A stretch of DNA of 64,000 nucleotides from Zygnema cylindricum (lineage: Eukaryota; Streptophyta; Zygnematophyceae; Zygnematales; Zygnemataceae), in assembly GCA_037447655.1 (NCBI GenBank), contig JBBHKE010002256.1, positions 35,001 through 99,000 on the forward strand. Reading direction: 5' to 3'. Shown one piece after another: positions 34,101 to 47,170 of the stretch (its first letter is position 1; each line of letters begins with the position of its first letter). Both the position numbers and the translations under genes were made by a program. The notes under the pieces were generated by a model. The model was not told the DNA's origin. It saw only the letters and a program-made list of their open reading frames with translations, and made no database searches.

Positions 34101-34486
34101 TTTTTGTTCCAGAGAAAATACGGTTAAAATCAGAAAACGATTGACCAATAGAGAAGACGTTGAAACGGTTTCTTAACGCACGTTCTATGTTCAAAAGCTA
34201 AAACCAGCAAACGGCGCAAAAGTGTACATATCCGTACGGCTACCTTTGGTGGTGTCCACCTACCGTTCGGGGTGTCCACCAAGTCCTTTTCGTCACAGCG
34301 GCTTTGCGCTGGCCCTTTTTCAAGTTTCCACGACCGTGCGGCTCTTTCCATGGTCGTCCCACAGTTCGGCGTTGTCCCTCAGTTCGCAGTTCGCGTTCGA
34401 CGTTCGTAGTTGCAGTGTGACAGGATCCCCTCCAGGTGGTGGGCCTGCCCGGCGCGTCGCAGTCCGTACAGCTGGGCTCTGGCGGC
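34101..34486 (+). promoter_or_regulatory. Upstream region / 5' UTR of the bromodomain gene
   Basis: GC content rises sharply from about 34230 towards the start codon. GGTGTCCACC occurs twice (34251-34260 and, as GTGTCCACC, 34272-34280). There is no clear TATA box, as is common for CpG-rich housekeeping plant promoters. The exact transcription start cannot be read. Confidence 0.4.
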
Positions 34487-37400
34487 ATGGAGAGCGGCGA
34501 GAGAGGCGAGCTGCGGGTCGTGCTGCGCCTGCCTAAGCGCGCGCGTACGGAGAAGCCTGCCAGGGCGCGCTCGGACCTGAATCCTGAACCCTCGCCGCCG
34601 CCGCCAGCAGCTCGCGTGAGGAAGAGAACACCGAGCAAAGCACAGCCGCTGGAGACATCTCCGCCGCCGAAACGGAAGAAGAGGAAGGAAGGGAGGGAGG
34701 AGAGGGAGGAGAGGGAGGAGCGGGAGAGGCTGAGGAAGGAGGCGGACGCGGAGGAGGAGGAGGAGAGGCAGTGGGAGGAAAGGGAGGAGGTGTTGAGGGA
34801 GAGGGAGCGGGAGAAGAAAGAATTGGAGAGAGTGAGAGAGAGGCAGAGGGAAAGGGAGAGGGAAAAGGAGAAGGAGAAAGAAAGAGAAAGAGATGTGGAG
34901 TGGGAGAGGGAAAAAGAGAGAGAGCGCGAGAGGGAGAAGGAAAAGGACAGGGATAGGGAAAATGAAAAACAGAAGAAAGAGAAATACAGCGAGAGAGAAA
35001 GGGATAAGAAGAAAAAGGAAAGGTCTTCTAGTCGTTCCAAAGGTTACCATGACAGTGGGGAGGGAGATGACGTCTCCCCCTTCCTTTCAGAGGAAGATGC
35101 TTCTTTCCTGGAAGCGAGAGATCCAGACAGACTACCAACAGAACAGGTTACCGGAAAAAGGTTTCGTAAGGTGAGACCAAAATGAAAGAGATTGTCAGGA
35201 AATGGAAAAGCTGGAAGTCAACGGTTGCTATACAAATGGTTCAGAGTAAATGACCTAAAAACCAGGGCTGTTTTTGGAAGACAGTTCTGTGTCTAGATTA
35301 AAACAAATTAATTACTGAAATAAATTTTGGTAAATCCTTGGCGTCCAGGTCATCGGAGCCAGTTAGGACAGCACACTTTCATTTGGAGTAGAATTTTAGA
35401 AAATCATTTTTGGGGGAGGAAATGCATACGTCAGAGTTATTTGGGGTTTGTTCCTTGTCACGTTATTGTTCACGGACATGTTTTCATTTCTGTTTTTTTT
35501 TTTTTTTGTATTTTTTTTTTTTTTGATCCCTAAATATGTTTGTTGCGTAATTGCATCGTGAATGGCTACTAGTGTTAGTGTTACACCTTACTTCGGTGCC
35601 GTTGTCTTTTGCCCCTGATTGTACAATATTTTATAATACTAACTGTTTTTTTCTTAAAATATACCCCGCATAATTTTCTTAACGCTATAGCAATTTACGG
35701 TGTATTGTTGCTAGAAATCTTGCTGATTAGGTCATTGTTTTGGCTGTTTTTCGGTAAACCAGCCAAAACTTGCAGATGATGGGGTATCAAACACTTCTCC
35801 ATCATCCAAAGTCACAAAAAAGAAGGGAAAGAAAGGAAAGCCAGGACGTAAGCCTTTTGCAACTATTCCAGGTACACTGTTTCTGAAAAGGCGGTTTGAA
35901 TTGTTTATAAAAATCAAGTTCACATTAAGCCAAGTATATTACTTTTCACCCAGTTTTAGAGTTCTACCATGGACCTCTTGCATTTTTAAGTGGACGGAGG
36001 CTGGAAGGAGTGAAAAATAAACTTGTCTGATATTCATGCTGATGGTGGTTCATTATGGAGATATCATTGAGACGTTTGATGCAATGCATTATTTGCCGTT
36101 CTATGTTTCACGTTGTGTTGAAGTTCAAATGTGGAAAAACAGGGTGGTCCTGAAAACAGGGTGGCCCTGAGTGTAGTGCCCCTCCAGATATTATTAGGGT
36201 TTTGTAAGTTTTTTTAGATTTTTTAGGGCTCCTTAGGCTTTTTAGGCTTTTTAAGGTTTCCTGACCTCAGTATTGCTGTGGGAGTTCCACCTATGTTGTT
36301 TGATAAATTCATACTGTTCAGAAAATCATGAATTTTAGGCCAAATGATCTAAGAGAACACCTATGATCTACTCCAATTCATACGAGTGTTGAGAGAAGAC
36401 ATGGTAAGCTTTTGAGGTTGTTTTGCACCTATTTGTAGATGGAATTATGTCATTGCAGGCTGTCAAATTATACACATCTCATTTGACTGGCTGGCAGTTG
36501 TGTTCTAGAGCTGCAATTTGATATTTTTTTTCGTATTTGGGATGAGCTAAACAAATTGAAGGGTTTCCATAAACATTGTTTTGTACCCACTATATGGAAA
36601 TCAAACTATGTTTTTTGTTTGCCGTTTAAGGTGTTTTCCATTTGTTTAAGTTGTGCCATATGAAGACCTGTTGCACGAGGTCTTGGTGAGTTTCTTTGGT
36701 TTGTACCCTTGCCAGTATTCTTGACCTTCCGTCGATATGGTGTGGTGGATTTGGATTAATGTAATTATGCATGTAGAATAAGTGTTGTCATCTTCTTATG
36801 AAATAAACATATTTTTTTATTTTAGTTTGTTTGTGAACGTCTACTTCTTGCTGGAAGTTGCTCCCAAGGAATTGTATTGCCATGGGTATTACAATTCCTT
36901 TTCACTTTCTTTCCACCCCCTGTGAAGGGAACATCTTGAGTTTGGCAGAATTTTTCAACAAATCAATGAGAAGATGACACAATTAAACCCTTCAAACGTA
37001 CACCGTTAATTGTTATTAGCGTCAAGGAATTATTAACCTGGGGTTTAGATGAGTATTATTATTTATATTTCAGTTTCGAATGACAGTGGCTGGATTCGAA
37101 CCGTTTAAAGAATTAGCGTTAAGAAAAATACAATTACTTTCATTGACATTATTTTAGTTCAGGGGGTAAAATTAGGAGCACTGATATAGCTGCAACCATC
37201 CATCTTCGTATGTCATTATAAAACCCGAATCAATACCGTGAATTTGTCCACACCAAAATCTTCCAAGGCAAATTTGTACAAAATTGGTATTTTTCTGATC
37301 AACTACCCTCAAATAAATTTAATATTTCCAGTCTCATTTTGAAAGTGATGCATAAAGTTCAAAAATCACAACCCTATAATAATAACTCGAGCATAAAGAT

Positions 37401-40400
37401 ATTGCTTCACTGCTTTGCAGTGTTTTTCCGCATTCTTCCCTTTTCCAAAATGGCATTCCTACAGGATTTCCGAAGGCTATGGATGGAAGAACAAGGGTTT
37501 GGGCAGGGGGTAGGCAAGCTGAATGGTTGTGAGAGAAGAGGCGCCAATCACGAATTGCTGGAAGCTGGCATGGCGTATTTATGGTTATGCAGGTCATGGA
37601 TAGTGTTGTCTGTTTCTTTTTCCGGATCATTCACACTAGATAGCTGTTACCATCAAGTTCTTGGTGAAATAACAGCTAATTGAAAAAGTGCAGTTCAACC
37701 GGTAATGCAATGCATTGTCGATGTTTTAATTGTGGAAACATAGTTTCCCTATTTCATTTCCTTTCGTGGAAAATGAAATGAATGTTCAATCTTTGGTTCA
37801 AAATCATGGTTTTATGTTACTATGCTTAGTTGAAACCGTGTTAAGCATCATCCAACAAAATATATATGTTAATGCATATGTGAAACTGAAGGCAGGTTAC
37901 TGTATATTCTGCTCTTGGTCATACACTTGATTATGCCTGGATCTTTGAAGTAACGGCGTTTTTTTGTGGGAGTAAGGTTTGAGATATATGGGAAACTGGA
38001 GGCAATTTACCATTATTTTTTGTGTATTTCTTACCTGTTTTGTAGGCAATGGCAACTTGGGGAATTCATCGAAGAAGGATTATCATCGAGGCTTACCAGC
38101 TAAAGTACTAGAAGCTATCCTCGACAAGTTGCAAAAGTGAGTTCCATACATCACAGCAAGGCTTGTGATCCCTTTGTAAATCCTCATTGCGGTAGTAAAA
38201 CTAAGAATGTTTTTTGCTGCGAAGATAGTTTACTCCATGAATGAAGTTGTTATGAAGTTTTACTTGTAGCAATTTTAAAGGTAGGGCTAAATGCAATACC
38301 CACTCAATCTCCAAGATTTTTGAGATGCCTTAAGAGTTGTCTTGTGTGGTTAGACACATCTCGAAACTGTTAAGGGTGTTGCATCAAAACATGGATTAGT
38401 CAAACTGTACATTTGTAGAGTGTTAGTGAAACTGTACGGCGATGGAGTATTTGGTGCTACATCAGTCTCCATGACTAAGCCAGACAGGTCAATTGCTGGG
38501 GACGGGCTTAGTTTTATGTTTACGAAGAAGATGTCTAGTCCTCTTGTAGTTTCTTGTTTTTGAGGAGGAATAATGCTTTGACCTGTAATGTGTTTTTAGG
38601 TTTCTTTAGGGATTGTAGGAATTTTTAGATTTAAAGCTGGATTTTGTGAGCTTTGGAGTGTTGTGGGAAATGTGATGTGTGGCATTGCCGACAAGGTTTT
38701 AGGGCTGGTTTATGTGAAGGTTTCACTATTGGTCTACGAGAAATAAATATCAATATCTAACGGTTATATATTTTGTGATGACCCTGCACCTGTCAATGAA
38801 ATGGGCAACTAAGGCTGCAATGTGACGGCCAGAATTCATGAGAGAAGTTGAAGTTTTATTGTCAGCAGGCATTCATGCACGTATCAGGGGCTTTTTTCAA
38901 TATTTATCTAGCCATAATGCTGGCAAGTCTGGATTGAAGTGAAACTGAGAGTAGAACACACCTAATGCATCTTCCGTATTGCAATGTGACATTGAAAGAT
39001 GCCAAGGCCAAATTGTATTTCTGGTTATATGTCTGTGTTTACCGGCTTGGGAACCCCATTCGTCAACAACTTAAAGCATTGATAGTATGTATAATTTTTA
39101 TTGAAGTTCACTGTTCACAAATCCCCTTTCTGTATCTTGTACTTCACTACTTGAACTACAGGGTTATGGCTTTTGGAACGGTTTTGAGTCTGGCAGCCAT
39201 AGTTTCTTAACGAGTAGAAACATGCTTGTTAAGCCCAATCTATTTTTCTATGTGTCGGGCTTGTTCTCATGCAATCAATTATATGTTCTCTCTGATGTAG
39301 CTGTCTTAACCAGTGTTATTATTGTTATATTCTCTTTGCTCTGCAGGAAAGACACATATGGAGTTTTTGCAGAACCAGTCGATGCCTCTGTGGTGAGCTG
39401 CCGCTGCCAGGATGCAGGCCTGCACCTTGACACTGCCCGACTATAGTGATATTTGTATTTTTTTTTTCTTGCTGTTTTAGTTGAGTAACTTCTTTTTCAC
39501 TAGTAGTTCTATGTTCAATATGTTTTACCGTGACGAACAGGGTCTTCATTGTAGTGACATTTTATACTTTCTTTTTCTTGTTGTTTTAGTTTGAGTAATT
39601 TGTTGTTCAGGAGTAGTTTTGTGTTCGATATGTCTTATCGTGACGAGCAGGGTCTTTAGGTTTGATGGCATTTCTTTAGGTTTGTGAAATGACAAGAAGA
39701 ATTGTTCCCAGCTGTTTTTTTAATTTAAAAGAATTGTGTGTGACAACGCTGATGTTGGGGTTGACAGATAACGGATTATTATGATGTGATCAAAAGACCT
39801 ATGGACTTTGGCACAATGAGGAAGAGAATAGCTAATGGGGAGTATACAAACTTGGATGACTTCCAGGTGAGAGACAGAGCCGGCTTGTTACCCTTGAGCC
39901 ACCGTTCACTGTGTATGATGTCTCAAACGCCTCTGCTGCGAGGCATGCCTAGGTTTACTTGCAGTTTTACAAGTATTCAAAATTCTAAGACTACATTTTT
40001 TCTTCCATACGACGCAGGAGCACGTACTTCTGATTTGCAGTAACGCAATGTTATATAACCAAGCGAACACTATATATCACAAGCAGGCTCGTGCCATGAA
40101 GGAGATGCTGCCTCGTCTTCTGCAAGTGGCCAAGGAGCAGGCAGAGGGGCCAATGGCAGGACAGTTGGCGCTGGATGGGGAACCGCAGCGCAAGATGATG
40201 ATTGGAGGGGCTGGTAAGATACCTCAGCAACACGCTTAACCATTTCTTGAAAAGTACAATTCATAGTCTTGGGAAAAAGTTCCAATTTGGAACAAATTGT
40301 TCAATTGACCTCAAATTCGGTTTGTCCAAGATAAATCTTTTTGTACAGCAGTTTCGGAACCTGCATCTCACTCTATCGTCGTGCTCCGACCAGAATTGCT

Positions 40401-43400
40401 TGGGTGGTTTTGATGGCTGAAACCCACGGCTTCGGTTGAGCTCTGAATTCTTTGCATCCTTGCAGATGGGAAATCAGGACAAGCTGAACAAGCGAATGAC
40501 GAAGTGGATGAGAATAGAGATTTGGAGGAAGGTAGCAACGTCCAAGCAGGAGAAGAGAGGGGAAAGGGAGGGGGGCAGTGGCAAGAGAATATATCGAAGG
40601 AAGCTGTGGAGGGGCGTGTTGCAGTAGGCAAAGGGAAATTTAATTCCTTATCAGGTGGCCTCAATGGTCGTGTTCCTAAAAGATTAGGAGGAAAGGGAAA
40701 AACAGGTTTTCGGAGTGGGGGTGGAAGGATAAAAGCGGGAGGAGGCAGTAAAGCATGGATGGCGAAAAGTGGGAATGATGGGTTAGGATTCATGGAGGAT
40801 GAGGGGACGGGAGGAAGGAGAGGAACCGGCATTGAAGGACAGGAGGATGGTCGAGAGCATGTTGAGGCCTCATTTTTGGAGAAGCAAGGTACATAAGCCG
40901 ATGAGCTGCTGAAATAATAGATATGGAGAGCAATATTTAGATAATATTTTATTTTGTTCCGTGATGCCTTATGGATAGGTTTTGCCAGTGATTTGTTCCC
41001 AGAGAAAGAGCTAAACGTTTGGAAGGAAAATCTTTAGAGGACTGATTCAAATACTTGTATTATGTTCTTAAACCATGAGAAGGGTGGACGGAGATATTCT
41101 GTATTCTATTTTGGTTGTCAAATATTGCTAATATCATCTGGTTTACAGTTTCCAAATTGAGATTGTGTTGTGCTGGTATTAAAAGGAGGTGATGCAAAAG
41201 ATGTAACAGTATCCTTTATTTGCTGGATTTCCATTTCAGGGTGGATAGGATGAGGTAAGCCGAAGAAAAATCCAGTCCGGTTGTGTGTGTGAGAGGATCC
41301 TGTGGCGGTAGGTTGAGGCGTGGGTGTAACTACATTCGTGCAACTTAATGTCGTTCCTGTATTCTCTAAAGTTGTGGCAATGGTAGTCTTTAAGAAATGG
41401 AAAAAAGCAGGGATGAACTTAAGATGTCCGTACATAAATGCAAATTGCTAGATTGTCGGTTGTCACAAGTTGGTCTGGTATCAGGTCTATATTGGTGAAA
41501 CATATATAGCTGAAAGCTCAAAGGTTCAGGAGTGTTTTCTGCAGGAGAATCTGGAGTACCAATGCGTCCCTCGAAGCCAATCACAAATCGTCGTATGACC
41601 TATCAACCCCGCCTGTGGACTGACGGTTATGGGCCTCCATTGGCAGCCCCAGGTGGTGAATCTCGTCTTCTTGTGGCGGTAAGATGGTTTTCTTGTTGAA
41701 AGTTCCAAATCTGTTGTATTTTCACTTAAGTATTTTTCTCAAAGCTGCATTTTTGGATGAGGTGGTTCCTCTCACTGTTTTTATGAAGCAGGGAATGTTT
41801 GGTGATTGAATCATAATTACCAATTTGATGGTTTTTTTCAAAAATTGTTTCCGTGTATTTTAAATTACCTCATGGGAAGTTGAGGTGTAGTTATCACCAA
41901 ATTGGCGTTTGATGAATCATGTGATGGAAATCTAACCTAATGTCCACTTTTGCTAAAAACAGTGTTAAACAGTGACAAGAAATTTAGGTGTATGGTTTGG
42001 CTATTAAAACTGAAAAACGAGTCTTGATTGTTTGAATACAGACTGGTTCCCAGCCTCGGTTTTCATATGCTCAAAGTTTAGCTCGATTTGCCGCCAAACT
42101 TGGAAAAGTAGGTTGGGCAATGGCAGAAGAGAAGATAAGAATGGTTTTGGGACCAGACATACCTTTTGGGCGAGGATGGGTGGAACAACAAGATGGGTCA
42201 GTAGGCGTAAAAGGTGTACTTGAGAAGACTACGGTTTCTCCTGCTGCTCCAACCTCAAAAGTTAATCTGTCATTTGAAACTCCATCGAAACATTTAACAC
42301 GAGAAACTCAATCCCTTCCAAAAGTAGTCGAAACTGCTGTGACAGAGGCTACACGGATGCTCCAATCTAGAAATTCCTCTGGAAGTTATGGACCAAATAC
42401 ACAAACGACTACACAGTTCTCTGTCTTGATACCTGCTACACCAGTTTCTATAAACATTAACAAAGCACCCTCACCGATGCCTCAAGCCTCATCTCTCTCT
42501 GTCCATACTTTCCCATCCCACCAGCAGCACACTGTAGGCTCAGCTATGACGTTTCCTTCCCGTGCTTCTGACCTTGAAGAGAGACGGCTATCTCTTCCTT
42601 CCTCTCTTCCTCCATCCTTTCCTTCATCTCATCCGTCATCTCTTCCTTCATCTCTTCCTTCATCTCTTCCTTCGTCCCTTCCTTCAGCTATTCCTCTTTC
42701 TCTTCCTCCATCTTTTTCTCCCGTAGTCTCTGCTTCTCCCTCGCCTTCTCCCAGTGTGACTCTGGGTGATAGAGGAAGAATGGTAGGAGGAATACCGTCT
42801 ATCAGTCAGGGGCCACGGTGGAGTATGAGCTCTTCATTGGGAAACTCGCAACTTTCTGTTCCGTTTCAGGGAAGAAGTGGGTCCTCTTCTCAACAACAGT
42901 TAAATGTTTCACGCAGTTTACACTCGGGTAATAGTAACGGGGCAACACAAAGCGGCAATTCCATGGGAAGATCTGTAAGCTCAATGGGAATAGCTCAGAC
43001 GTCCAAAGGAGGGTGGCCACCTTTAGAAGGAAACATTCAAACTGGTAAGCAATCCAGTGAAAAAGAGAAGTGGGTAAAGGATGGAAGGTACATAATGGAT
43101 ACATCCCTTCAAGAACAACAGAGAGCCACAGTAGGGCATCCTCAAGCACAACAACCAAGGAAAGTTGTGTTTCAGGAGGGCTTATTGGAGAGTCAGGGAA
43201 GTCATGTAGGAGGAGGAGGACCTCGACATGGGTCGGTTTCCTCGTCCCACGGTAGTCTGGGATTTCCGGCGACTCAACAGTACCCCGGGGCGGTTGGTCA
43301 AATGGCAAATAAAGGGTCTCTAAGAAAGCTAGATGCTGGACACAACCATTTGAATCTTTCAAATGGGCAGTCACAACCACCTGCAAATTTTGACCGGAAA

Positions 43401-43550
43401 CTCGATCTGAATTTGGGGCTTGGTAGTACAGCCGTTGATCAGGGGACCCAGGGGATGCATTTAGGGCACTATGGATACCGTATTCAAATCGATTCTTCTG
43501 GAGGTGGTGCGAATGGAGGGAGAGGCGGCGGTGAAGGTGGTAGAGGTTGA
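34487..43550 (+). CDS. Bromodomain-containing protein, plant BRD7/BRD9-like
   Basis: Nine exons joined in phase give 1096 residues: 34487-35170, 35763-35871, 38046-38136, 39347-39392, 39768-39866, 40018-40213, 40466-40888, 41545-41678 and 42042-43550; all introns are GT-AG. The first ATG of the open frame was chosen. Residues 1-70 carry Pro stretches and a KRKKRK nuclear signal, and about 68-190 is an Arg/Glu-rich helix. A basic KKKGKKGKPGRKPF patch (about 247-260) precedes the bromodomain (about 280-375), which has YGVFAEPVD, RPMDFGTM and SNAMLYN; Asn357 is the expected acetyl-lysine contact. Exons 8-9 hold the plant-typical NRRMTYQP and FGRGW blocks, then a Ser/Pro-rich tail and an LxLxL motif near 1048. 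Plant relatives (BRD1/BRD2/BRD13 of Arabidopsis) belong to SWI/SNF complexes; that role is inferred from family. Introns 1 and 2 contain M-type MITEs. Confidence 0.93.
35554..35702. mobile_element. M6: short M-family MITE in intron 1 of the bromodomain gene
   Basis: The left end CATCGTGAATGGCTACTAG resembles the M2 end, and the right end read outward is CACCGTAAATTGCTATAGCG. TA follows the right end; the left flank is TG, so the duplication has decayed or the edge is off by a few bases. 149 bp. Confidence 0.55.
37001..37195. mobile_element. M7: M-family MITE in intron 2, right end lost
   Basis: After TA at 36999 it starts CACCGTTAATTGTTATTAGCG, and its last part (GGAGCACTGATATAGC) matches the M2 subterminal GGCGCCGATATAGAG. 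The right terminal repeat is not recognisable. Confidence 0.55.
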
Positions 43551-44330
43551 TTACACGCTAACTTTCTATATATATAAAAAAAAAAGTTTTGCGAGTTACG
43601 AGTTGCGAGGCGAGAATTTTCATGTTGCGAGTTTTTTGCAACAGTTTGGGCACCGAAGTCATCGTTTTCATGATTGTCTTATATAACTAGATGCATCTGT
43701 ATAGGCTTCCCAATTTTCTTTTGTATAACAGAGAAGGTTTGTCGAGTATGAGGTACTATGCCTTTGCTTGTCAGAATAACGCCCTTATTGGCCTCTCATG
43801 GCTTCTAGTGTCCTTGTAGATGCTGTACACAACCCAGACTGAATGCTATTTTGTTCATTTCATCTCAAAGATACATTTTTTTACAAAATTATGATGCCTA
43901 AATGTTCGAATCTGGCCCATTTACCCAAGGACCTGTGCTACAAAACGTAAACAGTCTCTCAATGTGGATCAAAATGTGTTTTTGCTTTATTATGAGAAAG
44001 GCGTTTAAGTTTAATTCAGTTGTGGTGAGTATATTTATTCCGCATTCACAGTTCTTGAAATGAAACAATCCTGTGGAAACAACAGAATAGTCCTTAAGGT
44101 CTTCAGTAGTGTATCTGTTGTTATCATATTTTCAATGCCTCTAGGGATGCAAGTTTAGACGACTCTGTTCGGCTTTAAAAGTGTCAAACAAACTAGCAGG
44201 GCTTGTAGCAAACATGTCATCTGTGCACACGAGGTGGTACAAAATGCATATCAAAGTAATTTTGACTCCATGAGCCTATCAAAGCAAAGTTAGAAAGTAT
44301 GGACTAAGGTACCACAAGCAAAAAAACACT
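43551..44330 (+). other. 3' flank of the bromodomain gene
   Basis: Probable 3' UTR followed by spacer. It has an (AT)n/A run at 43566-43588. No other gene is recognised up to the LINE. Confidence 0.4.
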
Positions 44331-44876
44331 CAATACTATGTCATAATACTAAGTCTAAAACCGCTCCCCCTTGTAGATGAGCAACCAATATTAAGGGAGC
44401 AGACCTCTGTTGCGAGAAGTTAGTCTTCCTGGGGATTTTCACCAAGAACCACGGGAACAAAATCGAAAGATTGAGAGAAACACGGTGGATCAACCACAAG
44501 GTATTTTTCCTGTTTTGACCTCAAGTAAAGAAAACAATGAAGTGAATCAGACTTCCATGAGAAAAAATTAAGAAGCATAACCGGCCCTTCGACCATTGAC
44601 AGTAAATAATGGGGGGCGACTTCATTAAAAAGCGCGATGGTAAACCATCTGAGACCATAGGAACAAAATGAAGTAGCATTTCTAAAACTGAAAGAACCAC
44701 ATGAGAAGGGAATAAACAAAAAGGAAAATCAAGGCAAAACCGACGAAAATACGAAAGGATGGCAAGGAAATCGAAAATACCCAAAAAAGCAAAACCCAGC
44801 AAGCAAAACATCAAAGGAAAAATCTAACACGTAAGAAAAAACAAAAAAAAAAAAACCCCAACATAAGTAAAAAAAA
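44331..44876 (-). other. Probable 3' UTR of the LINE
   Basis: Sequence downstream of the LINE reading frame, without recognised coding content; open frames on the - strand of about 100 codons (44420-44814) are rich in Phe/Leu/Ser and not conserved. The exact 3' end and a terminal A tract or target duplication could not be fixed. Confidence 0.4.
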
Positions 44877-46939
44877 CTACCGAAAGCAACCACGTAGGTC
44901 CCCGAATCCCGGAGGAGCACGAGGAGGAAGTTCCGGAACACGCCGTCGATCCATAACGGTAATAGACGATCGAAGTAATATAGAAGCCAACACCCGTTGT
45001 AGGGCCACGGAAAAACGTTGACGAAAAAAAGAAAGTAAGGACTGAAACAGAAGGGCTCCCAAGTCCCCGCCACTCAAACGAGCGCCGACCACAAGTACGG
45101 AAAAACTCATCCAAAGCCACACCCAAACAACCAAATATCTCGACCGCCATCGGAATGAAGCCATCCATAGCATCGCGATGGGCAAAATCACGCTCCTTCC
45201 TTTTAGCCGCGTCACGGGCGGCCACTCCCACATGCCGAGCCGCTTGGTTGACGACTGTAGTTGAGGTAGGGTTTGCCACAACAATATCACCAAATGTACG
45301 ACGCGCACCATCAAGTAATACAAGATCGATCCGACGCGAAGGAATAATGTGAGAGACCTCCCGGCGAACAGAAAATCCCCCCTCAGAAGCGATAGTAGCA
45401 AAGGTGTCTCGAATCGTGTCGTGCGCCTGAATTAACTCGCCCCCGTGGGAGCAACGAAGCAAATGGACCCCGTCAGGCTCAAGAACGTGGCCACAGGAGC
45501 AAACAAGTGAGCCAAGCAAAGGTGGGTGAGGGAGGCCAAGCCGGAACCTAAGGGTCGTCGTGAACTGAGCCGAGGAGAAACGAAGAGTGGATAAGATAGG
45601 GACAACCAATAGCCAAGCTCTAGAGCCAGGTCCGCCACAAGACACGAAGCGTGCACGCGAAGAATTGGAAGGAAGCGCCTCAAGAAGCTGGGATTTAATA
45701 GCGGCGACAACCCGATCAGAAAATGGATTCTTGAACACGCGCAACTGATGTCGTAACAAGAGTGGAAAACATCCGCATGTCCTCGATAGCCGACGGATTA
45801 AGAGAACGTGATGCATCCAAAAGGGACCGTTGGAAGGCGAGCTCACCATCTGAAACACGGGGAACCACGGCCGCAAGAATAGGAGTGTCCCCAGCCACAA
45901 AACGAGAGACGATAGTGGAAGCAACAAGGCACCAACTTCCCAAATAGGCGGCAGGAGCAACACGCGCCGTCGAGAGTAAACCCAAACCGTCGGCCGAGAC
46001 TCGAAGAGAGGCTTGGATGCGTGCCGCTGGCCTAGACTCGCGATCAAAAGCTCCACAGCCCAACATAGTGTGGAGGACATCCATAAGACGATCATCGAAT
46101 GCGGAAAGTGAGGACACAAAGGATGGGGTGGGAGGGGAAGTGCGAGTAAGGTAGGAGGGTCGGGCCGGGAAAGAGCGTGTCAGAATAGCAAAGGCCACCA
46201 GGGGATCAGAAAGGTGAGGAAGGTCGTCCACGTGGGACAAATTTGTCTGAAGAGCAGAATCGAGGAATTTCGTGACGTAGGGATCGGAACCAAGCGGGCA
46301 ACCGAACACCCGAATGCCTTCGGTAGGAGGAGGAGTCAGAAAACCCGAAGGGGGAGTGAAAGAAAGAGGAATAGGACGTGGGGACCAAACAACACACTTT
46401 GATGGCCGGACCGAAAGATTGAGTTCGGCCAAGCGAGCCTTGAAATAGTTATAGACCGGTATAACTTGGTCCGAAGGACCAATAATGTGTGTGTCATCCG
46501 CAACAGAACGGAAGAGGCAAGAAGGGTAAGCAGCTGCTGAAGCTCGGAGGGCGTGGTAATGGGCTAGGGCAAACAAAGGGCCCCCAAGAGGATCGCCTTG
46601 ACGGGTGCCAGTCGTGGAGGAAAGTGGGACCAAACAATCATCCATGGAGAAGGAGAGGCTACTGCTCACAGAATAAAAGGCCCTCACAAAAGGAAATATC
46701 TGGGCAATCGGGGAAGGTGCGGCCATAAGCTCTACAAAAATGGCATTTCAATCCACTGTATTAAAGGCATTAGAAACATCCACCTGGAGGACTAACCAAT
46801 CCGGATGGGCATCTAGCAAAGCTCGGATCCCATGGACCACGACCTCACAACCCCCCCTGGTTGCAACTCCGAACTGATGAGGGGAGAAATAATCATGGAA
46901 AGCGGGCTGGAGCTGAATGCAGATTGCACGGGCCACCAA
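44877..46939 (-). pseudogene. 5'-truncated LINE with REL-type endonuclease
   Basis: Read on the - strand: RT motif A QVDVSNAFNTVD (about 46755), motif B GTRQGDPLGGPLFALAHY (about 46600), motif C VADDTHIIG (about 46495) and a thumb region. Then comes a zinc motif CSCG...HLLRC (about 45465) and a restriction-like endonuclease pattern RRIDLVLLDGARRTFGDIVV (about 45320), a KRKERD stretch and the FIPMAVEIFGCLG block. A premature TGA at 46748-46750 follows NTVD. One frameshift is needed at about 45720-45760 and another at about 45060-45100, after which LSFFRQRFSVALQR continues to 44877. The N-terminus is absent beyond about 46940-46990, typical of 5' truncation. REL endonucleases mark the R2/CRE/Utopia-like early LINEs; I cannot assign the clade. 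Confidence 0.88.
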
Positions 46940-47170
46940 TCAGTACAATAAGGTATTACATGCATATTGTGACCGACGAGATTGGAATGCCATCAAGTGG
47001 TAAGGAATATGTCAGCGCACTTAAATTTCCCCACATACTCTTTGGTCATAGCTTGTGCACTACGGTTCCTCATTTTAGAGCCCATAGCTATAGAGCACAT
47101 GGTTTCAAAGAACCATGTATGGACCTGGCAGTGACAAAATTTCAAAAATCTTGGGCGGTGTCAATTTTTA

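Noticed and set aside
34240-35050. Two long - strand frames (266 and 223 codons) rich in Leu/Ser/Phe
   Set aside because: They are the antisense of the Arg/Glu-rich exon 1 of the bromodomain gene; the sense frame has family similarity and splice sites.
45760-46119. N-terminal part of a 431-codon - strand frame
   Set aside because: Only its part below about 45760 is the LINE frame; above that the true LINE frame is the neighbouring one (45716-46726), with a frameshift between them.
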